Shown: positions 52,537-63,979 of the stretch, piece after piece
Position numbering within the stretch: the first letter of the stretch is position 1
Layout: each line of letters begins with the position of its first letter
Assembly (NCBI RefSeq): GCF_001898175.1
Contig: NZ_MKTH01000018.1
Span: forward strand, 228,847 to 292,846
Direction: 5' to 3'
Origin: Cellulomonas sp. 73-92
GTDB taxonomy: Bacteria; Actinomycetota; Actinomycetes; Actinomycetales; Cellulomonadaceae
Length of the DNA stretch: 64,000 nt
Notes under the pieces: model-generated
Database searches by the model: none
Seen by the model: the letters and a program-made list of their open reading frames with translations, nothing else
Told to the model about the DNA's origin: nothing
Translations under genes and position numbers: made by a program

Positions 52537-54711
52537 GTGACGTCCCCCCGCAACCGCCCGCCGCGCCTCGGCGTGCACGCGACGGACGACGGGGTCGAGG
52601 TCGCGGTCCTCGCACCGCACGCCGAGGCGGTCGAGCTGTGCCTGCTCGACGGCCAGCACGAACGCCGGGTGCCGCTCGACGGCCCCCGGCTCGGCGTCTT
52701 CTGGGCCCGGGTGCCGGGCGTGCGCGCCGGCCAGCGGTACGGCTTCCGCGCGCACGGCCCGTGGGAGCCGGCCTACGGGCTGCGTTACAACCCGGCCAAG
52801 CTGCTCGTCGACCCGTACGCGCGCGGCATCGTCGGCGCCCTGGACTACGGCCCGGCCACCTACGGCCACGTGGTGGACGACGAACTGCAGGGCGACCCCC
52901 TGGGGGCGCCCGATCCCCGGGACTCCGCCGGCCTGGTCCCCCACGGCGTCGTCGTCGACACGCGCCACCTGCCCGGGCCCGACCCCGCGGCGAACCGCCC
53001 CTGGACGCCCTGGCGCGACACCGTCGTGTACGAGGCGCACGTCAAGGGGTTGACGCTCCACCACCCCGAGGTGCCGCAGGAGCAGCGCGGCACGTACCTC
53101 GGCCTGGCGCACCCGGCGGTCGTCGACCACCTGCTGCGCCTCGGCGTCACCGCCGTCGAGCTGCTGCCGATCCACGCGTACGCCACGGAGCCGCACCTCG
53201 TCGCCAAGGGGCTGACGAACTACTGGGGCTACAGCACCTTGGGCTTCTTCGCGCCGCACGCCGACTACGCGACCGCGGCGGCGCGCGCGGCCGGCCCGGC
53301 GGCGGTGCTCGACGAGCTGCGCACGGCCGTGCACCGGCTGCACGAGGCCGGGCTCGAGGTGCTGCTGGACGTGGTCTACAACCACACGTGCGAGGGCGGC
53401 CTCCCCGGTCAGCACCTGTCCTGGCGCGGCCTGGACAACGCGATGTACTACCTGCACGACGGCAACATCCCGGCCTCGCTCGTCGACGTCACCGGCACCG
53501 GCTCGGCGCTCGACTTCCGGCGGCCGGAGGTGATCCGGCTCGCGCTCGACTCGCTGCGCTACTGGGCGCAGACCGTGGGCGTCGACGGCTTCCGGTTCGA
53601 CCTGGCGGTGACCCTGGGCCGGGGCCAGCAGGGCTTCACCCCCGACCACCCGCTGCTCGTGGCGGCCGGGCAGGACCCGGCGCTGCACGGGCTCAAGCTC
53701 GTCGCGGAGCCGTGGGACATCGGCCCCGGCGGCTGGCGCACCGGCCAGTTCCCGCCCCCGTTCGCGGAGTGGAACGACCGGTTCCGCAACGCGGTCCGCT
53801 CGTTCTGGCTGGCGGACCCCGGCCGCGCCGCGCACGGCCTGCCGGGCCACCGGATGCGGGACCTCGCCACGCGCCTGTCCGGCTCGGTGGACCTGTTCGG
53901 CCACGGCACGCCGCCGCTGATGCGCAGCCCCACGGCGTCGGTCAACTTCGTCACCGCCCACGACGGCTTCACGATGGCCGACCTCGTGGCCTACGACCAC
54001 AAGCACAACCTCGCCAACGGCGAGCAGAACCGCGACGGGTCCGACGACAACCGCTCGTGGAACCACGGCGCCGAGGGGCCGGTCCGCACCGACTCCCCCG
54101 CCGCCGACGTCCTGCCGCTGCGCCGCCGGTCCGTCCGCAACCTCTTCGCCACGCTCGTCCTGGCCGCCGGCACGCCGATGATCACCGCGGGCGACGAGAT
54201 GGGCCGCACCCAGGGCGGGAACAACAACGCCTACTGCCAGGACAACCCGACCTCCTGGGTGTCCTGGGACCTCGACGAGTGGCGCCGCGACCTGCTGACG
54301 ACGGCGTCCTTCCTCGTCGGCCTGCGCCGGGCGCACCCGGCGCTGCGCACCATGACGTTCTACTCGGGGCTGCCCGCCGGTGACGGCGCGGCGGCGGACC
54401 TCGCCTGGTACACGCCGGAGGGCACGGAGTTCGACCACGGACGCTGGCACGACGCCGCCCTGCGCACGTTCCAGATGTCGCGCACGACGAAGGACGGCGA
54501 CGCCGTGCTCCTCGTCGTCAACGGCGCGCTGAACCCGATCGACGTCCACCTGGCCGCCGGGGACAACCCCTGGGAGCTGGTGTGGGACTCGGTGTGGGAC
54601 AACCCCGACGACGCCCGCGACTCCGCGATCCACGGCGGCCTGCACCCGGCACCCGCCGAGGTCGTCACGCTCGAGCCGCTCAGCCTGCGCGTCTACGTCC
54701 CCCGCGCCTGA
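52537..54711 (+). CDS. glgX: Glycogen debranching enzyme
   Basis: Hydrolyses alpha-1,6 branches of glycogen or other alpha-glucan. The 724-residue GH13 protein has an N-terminal CBM48-like domain (10-110), catalytic nucleophile D355 (VDGFRFD), acid/base E391 (VAEPWD) and transition-state D476 (TAHDGF). AGDEMGRTQGGNNNAYCQDN is the GlgX-type loop. Start GTG is set by the -10 box. It leads a rightward alpha-glucan gene group (FAD gene, glgE, treS, mak, glgB) that is the turnover arm of the GlgE pathway. Confidence 0.96.
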   Translation: MTSPRNRPPRLGVHATDDGVEVAVLAPHAEAVELCLLDGQHERRVPLDGPRLGVFWARVPGVRAGQRYGFRAHGPWEPAYGLRYNPAKLLVDPYARGIVGALDYGPATYGHVVDDELQGDPLGAPDPRDSAGLVPHGVVVDTRHLPGPDPAANRPWTPWRDTVVYEAHVKGLTLHHPEVPQEQRGTYLGLAHPAVVDHLLRLGVTAVELLPIHAYATEPHLVAKGLTNYWGYSTLGFFAPHADYATAAARAAGPAAVLDELRTAVHRLHEAGLEVLLDVVYNHTCEGGLPGQHLSWRGLDNAMYYLHDGNIPASLVDVTGTGSALDFRRPEVIRLALDSLRYWAQTVGVDGFRFDLAVTLGRGQQGFTPDHPLLVAAGQDPALHGLKLVAEPWDIGPGGWRTGQFPPPFAEWNDRFRNAVRSFWLADPGRAAHGLPGHRMRDLATRLSGSVDLFGHGTPPLMRSPTASVNFVTAHDGFTMADLVAYDHKHNLANGEQNRDGSDDNRSWNHGAEGPVRTDSPAADVLPLRRRSVRNLFATLVLAAGTPMITAGDEMGRTQGGNNNAYCQDNPTSWVSWDLDEWRRDLLTTASFLVGLRRAHPALRTMTFYSGLPAGDGAAADLAWYTPEGTEFDHGRWHDAALRTFQMSRTTKDGDAVLLVVNGALNPIDVHLAAGDNPWELVWDSVWDNPDDARDSAIHGGLHPAPAEVVTLEPLSLRVYVPRA

Positions 54712-54767
54712 CCGCCACCCTCCACGCCCGGCCCCTCGGCCGCGCCCTCCCCCTCACAACCCACTCG

Positions 54768-54820
54768 TCATTTTCCTGACGTTCCGGGTGCGGATCGCGA
54801 CAAGAACGTCAGGAAAGTGA
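54768..54820. repeat. 17-bp inverted repeat between glgX and the FAD dehydrogenase gene
   Basis: TCATTTTCCTGACGTTC (54768-54784) and its complement with one mismatch (54804-54820) flank a 19-nt loop. The RNA hairpin would have a 17-bp stem, extendable by two pairs. No T-run follows, so it could be a factor-dependent terminator of glgX, an operator for the next gene (start 54842), or a dispersed repeat. Confidence 0.7.
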
Positions 54821-54841
54821 TGTTCGTGCGAGGGTGCGTCC

Positions 54842-56485
54842 ATGACAGACCGCTACGACGTCGTGGTCGTCGGCGCCGGGCTGGCCGGGCTCGTCGCGAC
54901 CGCCGAGCTGACCGCGGCCGGACGCCGGGTGCTCCTCCTCGACCAGGAGAACCGGCGCAGCCTCGGCGGGCAGGCGTTCTGGAGCTTCGGCGGCCTGTTC
55001 CTCGTCGACTCCCCCGAGCAGCGCCGGCTGCGCGTGCGCGACAGCGCGGACCTGGCGCTCGCGGACTGGCTGGGCTCGGCCCGGTTCGACGAGTCCGACG
55101 CGATGGGCCGCGCGTGGGCGGAGGCGTTCGTCGGCTTCGCCGCCGGGCCGATGCGGGCGTGGCTGCACGGCCTCGGCGTCCGCTGGTTCCCGCTGGTGCA
55201 GTGGGCCGAGCGGGGCGGGTACCCGCCGGGTGGTCACGGCAACTCGGTGCCGCGGTTCCACATCGTGTGGGGCACGGGGCCCGGCCTCCTCGAGCCGTTC
55301 GTCCGGTCGCTCCTCGACGCCCGTGCCGCCGGGCTCGTCGACGTGCGTTTCCGGCACCGGGTCACCGAGGTGGTCACCACCGGCGGGCGGGTCACCGGCG
55401 TGCGGGGCGAGGTCCTGGCGCACGACGAGGCCGCGCGGGCCGTGCCGACGAGCCGCGCGGCCGTGCGGCCCTTCGAGGCCGCCGCCGACGCCGTGCTCGT
55501 CGCCACCGGTGGCATCGGCGCGAACCACGAGATCGTCCGCTCGCTGTGGCCGCCGGCGGAGGGGCGCCTGCCCGACCGGATGCTGTCCGGCGTCCCGGAC
55601 CACGTCGACGGCTCCGGCATCGCCGCCGCGCGGTCCGCGGGCGCTGCGGTGGTCCACGAGGACCGGATGTGGCACTACCCCGAGGGGGTCGCCGACCACT
55701 CGCCCGTGTGGACGCGGCACGGCATCCGGATCATCCCGGGGCCGTCGTCGCTGTGGCTCGACGCCGACGGCCACCGGCTGCCGCCGCCGCTGTTCCCGGG
55801 CTTCGACACGCTCGGCGCGCTGACGCACATCACCGGCCGGGGCGACGACCACTCCTGGTTCGTGCTCGACCGCACCGTCCTGGGCCGCGAGTTCGCGCTG
55901 TCGGGCTCGGAGCAGAACCCCGACCTCACCCGCCGCGACCTCCGGCTGCTGCTGGAACGGCTCCGGCGCGGCGCGGTCGGGCCGGTCGAGGCGTTCGCCC
56001 GGCGCTCGCCGGACTTCCTGCACGCCGACACGCCCGAGGCGCTCGCCGCCGCGATGAACGCCCTGACCGGCCAGGGCCGCATCGACCCGGCGGCGCTGCG
56101 CGCGACGATCGAGGCGCGCGACGAGCAGGTGGCCACCGGCCTCGGCAAGGACCCGCAGGTCGTCGCCACGAGGGCGGCGCGCGACTTCGTCGTGGACCGC
56201 GCCATCCGGGTGGCCCCGCCGCACCGCCTGCTCGACCCGGCGCACGGCCCCCTGTACGCCGTGCGCCTCTCGGTGCTGACGCGCAAGACCCTCGGCGGCC
56301 TGCACACCGACACCTCCGGCCGCGTGCTGACCCCCGCCGGCGACGTGCTGGACGGGCTGTGGGCCGCCGGCGAGGCCGCCGGCTTCGGCGGAGGCGGCGT
56401 GCACGGCCACCGCGCCCTCGAGGGCACGTTCCTCGGCGGCTGCCTGTTCACCGGCCGGATCGCCGGCCGCGCCCTCGCCCGCTGA
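54842..56485 (+). CDS. FAD-binding dehydrogenase (COG3573 type)
   Basis: A 547-residue flavoprotein of the succinate dehydrogenase/fumarate reductase-like fold, related to ketosteroid dehydrogenases. The FAD motif is VVVGAGLAGLVATAEL near 8-23, with a second part LLLDQENRRSLGGQAFWSFGG (first 20 residues) and the FAD-closing GLWAAGEAAGFGGGGVHGHR near the C-terminus. Homologues are called only FAD-binding dehydrogenase; the substrate is unknown. It sits between glgX and glgE but has no obvious role in glucan chemistry. GAGG precedes the ATG. Confidence 0.9.
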   Translation: MTDRYDVVVVGAGLAGLVATAELTAAGRRVLLLDQENRRSLGGQAFWSFGGLFLVDSPEQRRLRVRDSADLALADWLGSARFDESDAMGRAWAEAFVGFAAGPMRAWLHGLGVRWFPLVQWAERGGYPPGGHGNSVPRFHIVWGTGPGLLEPFVRSLLDARAAGLVDVRFRHRVTEVVTTGGRVTGVRGEVLAHDEAARAVPTSRAAVRPFEAAADAVLVATGGIGANHEIVRSLWPPAEGRLPDRMLSGVPDHVDGSGIAAARSAGAAVVHEDRMWHYPEGVADHSPVWTRHGIRIIPGPSSLWLDADGHRLPPPLFPGFDTLGALTHITGRGDDHSWFVLDRTVLGREFALSGSEQNPDLTRRDLRLLLERLRRGAVGPVEAFARRSPDFLHADTPEALAAAMNALTGQGRIDPAALRATIEARDEQVATGLGKDPQVVATRAARDFVVDRAIRVAPPHRLLDPAHGPLYAVRLSVLTRKTLGGLHTDTSGRVLTPAGDVLDGLWAAGEAAGFGGGGVHGHRALEGTFLGGCLFTGRIAGRALAR

Positions 56486-56528
56486 GCGGGCCACGGGGTT
56501 GCAGATGGCTCACGCGGCGGGCGCCGGA

Positions 56529-56534
56529 TAGGTT
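56529..56534 (+). promoter_or_regulatory. -10 box of glgE operon (leaderless)
   Basis: TAGGTT ends 7 nt before the GTG at 56542, the first gene of glgE-treS-mak. Confidence 0.6.
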
Positions 56535-56541
56535 CGCACCT

Positions 56542-58598
56542 GTGGCGACCCAGTCCCAGCGCTCGTCGGGCCCCGGCGAGACCTCGGCCACCCGCGTGAC
56601 GGCGCGCCCCCTGGCGCCCGCCGCGCGGATCGGCCGCATCCCCGTGCTCGACGTCTACCCCGTCGCCGAGGACGGCCTGTTCCCGGCGAAGGCGACCGTC
56701 GGCGAGGCGATCCCCGTCCGCGCGACGGTGTTCCGGGAGGGCCACGACGCGTTCGGCGCGACCGCCGTGCTGATCCGGCCCGACGGCACCGTGCACCAGC
56801 GCGTCCGCATGGTCGAGGTCGCCCCCGGGCTCGACCGCTACGAGGGCTGGGTGGTCCCGGACGCCCGGGGCACCTGGCACTTCCGCGTGGAGGGCTGGAG
56901 CGACCCCTACGGCACCTGGGCACACGACGCCCGGATCAAGGTGCACGCCGGCATCGACGTCGCGCTCGTCCTCACCGAGGGCACGCGCCTGCTGACCCGT
57001 GCCGCCGGCCGGCCCGAGGTGCCCGCCGAGGACGCCGCCGCGCTGCGCGCCGCCGCCGCGGCGGTGGCCGACGACCGCCAGGCTCCGGAGGTGCGGCTCG
57101 CCGCCGGGCTGTCCGACGAGGTCGTCGCCGCCCTCGCCCGCACGCCCCTGCGCGACCTCGTCTCACCCTCCCGGCAGTACCCGCTCGTCGTCGACCGCCC
57201 GCTCGCCCTCGCCGGCGCCTGGTACGAGATGTTCCCGCGGTCCCACGGCGCGCACCGCGACCGGCAGACCGGCACGTGGGTGTCCGGCACCCTGCGCAGC
57301 GCCGCCGAGGAGCTGCCGCGGATCGCCGCGATGGGCTTCGACGTGGTCTACCTCACCCCGATCCACCCGATCGGGACCACGTTCCGCAAGGGGCGCAACA
57401 ACGCCCTGGCCGCAGCGCCCGGCGACCCGGGGTCGCCGTACGCGATCGGCTCGCCCGACGGCGGGCACGACGCCATCGAGCCGTCCCTGGGGACGTTCGA
57501 CGACTTCGACTGGTTCGTCGCGCAGGCGCGCGCCCAGGGCCTCGAGGTGGCGCTCGACCTCGCGCTGCAGTGCTCGCCCGACCACCCGTGGGTCCACGAG
57601 CACCCCGAGTGGTTCAGCAAGCGCGCCGACGGCTCGATCGCCTACGCCGAGAACCCGCCGAAGAAGTACCAGGACATCTACCCCCTGAACTTCGACAACG
57701 ACCCCGAGGGCATCACCGCGGAGATCCGCCGGATCGTCGAGCTGTGGATCTCCCACGGCGTCACCGCGTTCCGCGTCGACAACCCGCACACCAAACCGCT
57801 GCCGTTCTGGGACCGCCTGCTGACCGACGTGCGGGCCGCCCACCCGGACGTGCTGTTCCTGTCGGAGGCGTTCACCCGGCCGGCGATGATGCTCACCCTG
57901 GCCAAGGTGGGGTTCCACCAGTCGTACACGTACTTCACGTGGCGCAACACCAAGGAGGAGCTCGAGGAGTACCTCGCCACCGTCGCCGGCGACCAGGCGG
58001 CGTGGCTGCGCCCCAGCTTCTGGCCGACGACGCACGACATCCTGCCCGCGTACCTGCAGGCGACGGGTCTCGGCGGCTTCGCGGTCCGCGCGGTGCTGGC
58101 GGCGCTCGGCTCGCCTGCCTGGGGCATGTACTCGGGCTACGAGCTCGTGGAGCACGTGCCCCGGCCCGGGGTCGAGGAGCAGGTGGACAACGAGAAGTAC
58201 GAGTACAAGCCGCGCGACTGGTCCCGCGGTGACCACCTCGGCGTCGCCCTGCTCGTCGGCAAGCTCAACGAGATCCGGCACGCCCGGCCGGCCGCCCAGC
58301 AGCTGCGGGTGCAGCGCGTGCACCCGACGACCGACCCCGCGCTCGTGTGCTTCTCCCGGCACCTGCCGGCCGAGCTCTCGCCGGACGGCGAGGCGGACAC
58401 GCTCGTCGTCGTCGTGAACCTGGACCCCGTGCACACCCGCGAGGGCAGCGTCCACCTCGACGCGGCGGCGCTCGGGCTCGACGGGTCCTTCGAGGTCGAG
58501 GACCTGCTCGGCGGTGGCCGGTTCACGTGGAGCCCCGACGCGTTCGTCCGGCTCGACCCGGCCCTCAGCTGCGCCCACGTCATGCGTGTGGTCCGGTC

Positions 58599-58602
<4 letters not shown>
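56542..58602 (+). CDS. glgE: Alpha-1,4-glucan:maltose-1-phosphate maltosyltransferase
   Basis: Extends alpha-glucan using maltose 1-phosphate. The 686-residue GH13_3 enzyme has an N-terminal beta domain ([17 protein letters not shown], near 30), nucleophile D413 (FRVDNPHTK), acid/base E442 (LSEAFT) and D499 (TTHDI). [17 protein letters not shown] is a GlgE-specific loop. Start GTG at 56542 is set by the TAGGTT box. It overlaps treS by 4 bp (GTGA), so GlgE, TreS and the maltokinase are made from one coupled message. Confidence 0.97.
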
Positions 58603-60367
<1,765 letters not shown>

Positions 60368-60368
<1 letters not shown>

Positions 60369-61681
60369 TGCTGGTGGCGACCCCGCCACGCGGCGGCCCC
60401 GCCGACGACGCGCTCGTCGCGCTGCTGCGCGCGTGGCTGCCGGCGCGCCGGTGGTTCCCCGCCAAGACGGGCCGCGCCGAGGTCGGGCTCGCCGGCATCC
60501 TGACGTTCCCCGGCGACCCCGCCGGGGAACGCCTGCGGGTCGCCCTCGTGCGCGTCCGCGCGCGAGGCGTCGACGCGGTGCTGCAGGTCCCGCTGGCCTT
60601 CGGTCCCGGCCCGGGCGCCGTGCTCGGCGTGCTCGACGGGACGACCGTGCGCGGCGGCGTGGGCGACCCCGAGTTCTTGCGCGCGTGGCTCGCCGCGGCC
60701 GAGGGCCCGGGCGCGGGCGTCGACCCCGACGGCGCCCGCGTCATGACGGGCGAGCAGTCGAACACCTCCGTGGTCCTGCCGGGCCCGGGCTCCACCCGTC
60801 CCGTCGCGATCCTCAAGGTGCTGCGCACCATCGCCGACGGGCCGAACCCCGACGTCGACGTCCCGCGGCGCCTCGTCGAGGTGGGCTGGGACGGCGTGCC
60901 GGTGCCGCTCGGGTGGCTCGTCGGCCGCTGGACCGGGCCGGACGGCGCCACCGCCGAGGGCTACCTCGGCGTGATGAGCGCCTTCGTCCCGGAGGCGGAG
61001 GACGGCTTCGAGCTCGCGTGCCGGCACGCCCGCGAGCACGTCGCGTTCGACGACGACGCGGCCCGGCTCGGCACCCTCGTCGCGGACATGCACGCCGCGC
61101 TCGTGCGGGGCTTCGGCACGGTGCCGGCCGACGGCGGCGCCGGGCTGGTCGCCGCCCAGGTGGGCGACCGGTTCGCGTGGGCGGCGAGCCAGGTGCCGGC
61201 CCTCGAGGAGCTGCGCGGGGCCGTCGAGGGCGTGCTGACGGAGCTCCAGGCCGTCCCGGGGGCGCCGCGCCGGCAGCGGGTGCACGGCGACCTCCACCTC
61301 GGCCAGGTGCTCCGCTCGGGCACCCGGTGGTACGTCACGGACTTCGAGGGCGAGCCCCTCGCCCCGCTCGCCGAGCGCACCCGCCCCGACTTCGCGGTGC
61401 GCGACGTCGCCGGCCTGCTGCGGTCCTTCGACTACGCGGCCGCCGTGGGCGGGCTGCGCGGCGACGACGCCAGCTCCTGGTCGGGCCGCGCGCGCCGCGC
61501 GGCCCTGCTGGCGTACGACGAGGCGGCGGGGACCACGCTGGCCGACGGCACCGGAGCGGCCGGCAGCCTGCTGCGCGCCCTCGAGCTCGACAAGGCCCTC
61601 TACGAGGCGGTGTACGAGCAGCGCAACCGCCCGGACTGGCTGGCCATCCCGCTCGCCGGCCTCCACCGGCTGCTGGGGTAG
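60368..61681 (+). CDS. mak: Maltokinase
   Basis: Phosphorylates maltose to maltose 1-phosphate, the substrate of GlgE. The 437-residue APH-fold kinase has an N-terminal cap starting RAWLPARRWFPAKTGR, the signature EQSNTSVV, and the catalytic loop VHGDLHLGQVL (H306, D308), followed by VTDFEGEP with the metal Asp. ATG overlaps the treS stop (TGATG), so TreS and Mak are coupled and may act as a complex, as in mycobacteria. Confidence 0.95.
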
Positions 61682-61736
61682 CACGTCACCCGAGTGGTGC
61701 GCTGGCGCGGATCGCTCGCGGTGGTTGGGTAGGGGG

Positions 61737-63920
61737 ATGACGACCGTCGCTCCCGGCCCGGTTCCTGTCGATGACGACACCCTGCGGCAGGTGGCCGCCG
61801 GCCTGTTCCACGACCCGCACGCCGTGCTCGGCGCCCACCCGGGCACCGACGGCGTCACGGTCCGTGTCCTGCGCCCGATGGCCGACCGCGTCGCCATCGT
61901 CACCGCGGACGGCGAGACCGAGGCGACGCACGAGCTGGACGGCATCTGGGTGGCCGTGCTCGACCGGCCCGAGGTCGCGTCGTACCGGGTGTCCGTCACC
62001 TACGGCGCCGACACCACGGTGTCCGACGACCCCTACCGCTTCCTGCCCACGATCGGCGAGCTCGACCAGCACCTGCTGCGGGAGGGGCGGCACGAGCAGC
62101 TGTGGACCGCCCTCGGCGCCAACGTGCACCGGTACCCGGACCCGCTCGGCGACGTCGTCGGCACGGCCTTCGCCGTGTGGGCGCCCACGGCGCGCGCGGT
62201 GCGCGTCATCGGCGACTTCTCGTACTGGCAGGGCCAGCAGTACGCCATGCGCTCGTTGGGCGACTGCGGGGTCTGGGAGCTGTTCGTCCCCGGCGTCGGA
62301 CCCGGCGCCCTGTACAAGTTCGAGATCGTCGGCTCGGACGGCGTGTGGCGGCAGAAGGCCGACCCGCTGGCCAAGGGCACCGAGGTGCCACCGGCGACGG
62401 CCTCGGTCGTCGTCGACTCGTCGTTCGCCTGGCACGACGAGGACTGGATCGCGGCCCGCGCGGCCAGGGACCCCCACGACGGGCCGCTGTCCATCTACGA
62501 GGTGCACCTCGGCTCGTGGCGCTCGGGGCTCGGCTATCGCGACCTGGCCGCCCGGCTGACGGAGTACGTCCTCGACATGGGCTTCACCCACGTCGAGTTC
62601 ATGCCCGTCGCCGAGCACCCGTTCGGGGGCTCGTGGGGCTACCAGGTGTCGTCGTACTTCGCGCCGACCTCCCGCTACGGCTCGCCCGACGACTTCCGTC
62701 ACCTCGTCGACGCGCTGCACCGTGCCGGCGTCGGCGTCATCATCGACTGGGTCCCGGCGCACTTCCCCAAGGACGAGTGGTCGCTCGGCCGGTTCGACGG
62801 CTCGGCGCTCTACGAGGACCCCGACCCGCTGCGGGGCGAGCACCCCGACTGGGGCACGTACGTCTTCAACTTCGGCCGGCCCGAGGTGCGCAACTTCCTC
62901 GTCGCCAACGCCACCTACTGGCTCGAGGAGTTCCACGTCGACGGGCTGCGCGTCGACGCCGTCGCCTCGATGCTCTACCTCGACTACTCCCGCGAGTCGG
63001 GCCAATGGCGGCCCAACCGGTACGGCGGGCGCGAGAACCTCGAGGCGATCTCCTTCCTCCAGGAGGCCAACGCCACCGCGTACCGCCGCACGCCGGGGAT
63101 CCTCATGATCGCCGAGGAGTCGACCGCCTGGCCGGGAGTCACCCGGTCCACGGAGTCCGGTGGCCTGGGATTCGGCCTGAAGTGGAACATGGGCTGGATG
63201 AACGACACCCTCCGCTACATGCAGGAGACGCCGGTGCACCGGCGCTACCACCACAGCGAGCTGACGTTCTCCCTGGTCTATGCGTTCTCCGAGCAGTTCG
63301 TGCTCCCGCTCTCGCACGACGAGGTGGTGCACGGGAAGGGCTCGATCTACGGCCGCATGCCCGGTGACCACTGGCAGCGCCTGGCCGGCTGCCGCGCCCT
63401 GTATCTCTACCAGTGGACCCATCCCGGCAAGCAGCTGATCTTCATGGGGTCGGAGTACGCGCAGGGCGGCGAGTGGACCGAGCAGCACGAGCTCGACTGG
63501 TTCACCCTCGACGACCCCGGGCACGCGGGCGTCAGCCGGTGCGTTCGTGACCTCAACCGCGTCTACCGCGCGACACCCGCGCTCTGGCTCCGCGACCACG
63601 CGCCGGACGGCTTCGAGTGGATCGACTCGGACGACGCCGACGGCAACACCCTCGCCTACCTGCGCCGCGCGCCCGGCTCGCCCACGGCCGTCGTCGTCGT
63701 CAACTTCGCCGGCGTCCCCCACGAGCAGTACCGGCTCGCCCTGCCGCACGGCGGCCACTGGCGCGAGGCCATCAACACCGACTCGCCCTACTACGGCGGC
63801 TCCGGCGTGGGGAACCTCGGCGAGATCCTCGCCGATCCGATCCCGCACCACGGCCGGCCGTTCTCCGCGTCCGTGCGGGTCCCGCCGCTCGGCGGCGTGA
63901 TCTTCGTCGCGGAGGAATGA
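61737..63920 (+). CDS. glgB: 1,4-alpha-glucan branching enzyme
   Basis: Introduces alpha-1,6 branches into the glucan made by GlgE. The 727-residue GH13_9 enzyme has two N-terminal beta domains (about 20-105 and 120-220), then nucleophile D407 (VDGLRVDAVASML), acid/base E460 (IAEESTAWP) and D528 (LSHDEVVHGKGS). The length equals that of mycobacterial GlgB. The ATG at 61737 is the best initiation codon; an in-frame TTG at 61725 is possible. It ends the group and is convergent with the rRNA operon. Confidence 0.96.
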   Translation: MTTVAPGPVPVDDDTLRQVAAGLFHDPHAVLGAHPGTDGVTVRVLRPMADRVAIVTADGETEATHELDGIWVAVLDRPEVASYRVSVTYGADTTVSDDPYRFLPTIGELDQHLLREGRHEQLWTALGANVHRYPDPLGDVVGTAFAVWAPTARAVRVIGDFSYWQGQQYAMRSLGDCGVWELFVPGVGPGALYKFEIVGSDGVWRQKADPLAKGTEVPPATASVVVDSSFAWHDEDWIAARAARDPHDGPLSIYEVHLGSWRSGLGYRDLAARLTEYVLDMGFTHVEFMPVAEHPFGGSWGYQVSSYFAPTSRYGSPDDFRHLVDALHRAGVGVIIDWVPAHFPKDEWSLGRFDGSALYEDPDPLRGEHPDWGTYVFNFGRPEVRNFLVANATYWLEEFHVDGLRVDAVASMLYLDYSRESGQWRPNRYGGRENLEAISFLQEANATAYRRTPGILMIAEESTAWPGVTRSTESGGLGFGLKWNMGWMNDTLRYMQETPVHRRYHHSELTFSLVYAFSEQFVLPLSHDEVVHGKGSIYGRMPGDHWQRLAGCRALYLYQWTHPGKQLIFMGSEYAQGGEWTEQHELDWFTLDDPGHAGVSRCVRDLNRVYRATPALWLRDHAPDGFEWIDSDDADGNTLAYLRRAPGSPTAVVVVNFAGVPHEQYRLALPHGGHWREAINTDSPYYGGSGVGNLGEILADPIPHHGRPFSASVRVPPLGGVIFVAEE

Positions 63921-63937
63921 ACACCCTCCTGGAATGC

Positions 63938-63972
63938 AGAAATGCCCCCCGACTGGGTCGGGGGGCATTTCT
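63938..63972. terminator. Bidirectional terminator between glgB and the 5S rRNA gene
   Basis: A perfect 16-bp stem, AGAAATGCCCCCCGAC (63938-63953) with its complement (63957-63972), has a 3-nt loop. The A/T-rich ends of the stem provide short U-tracts in both directions. It terminates the leftward rRNA operon and probably also glgB. Confidence 0.9.
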
Positions 63973-63979
63973 GAATGGG

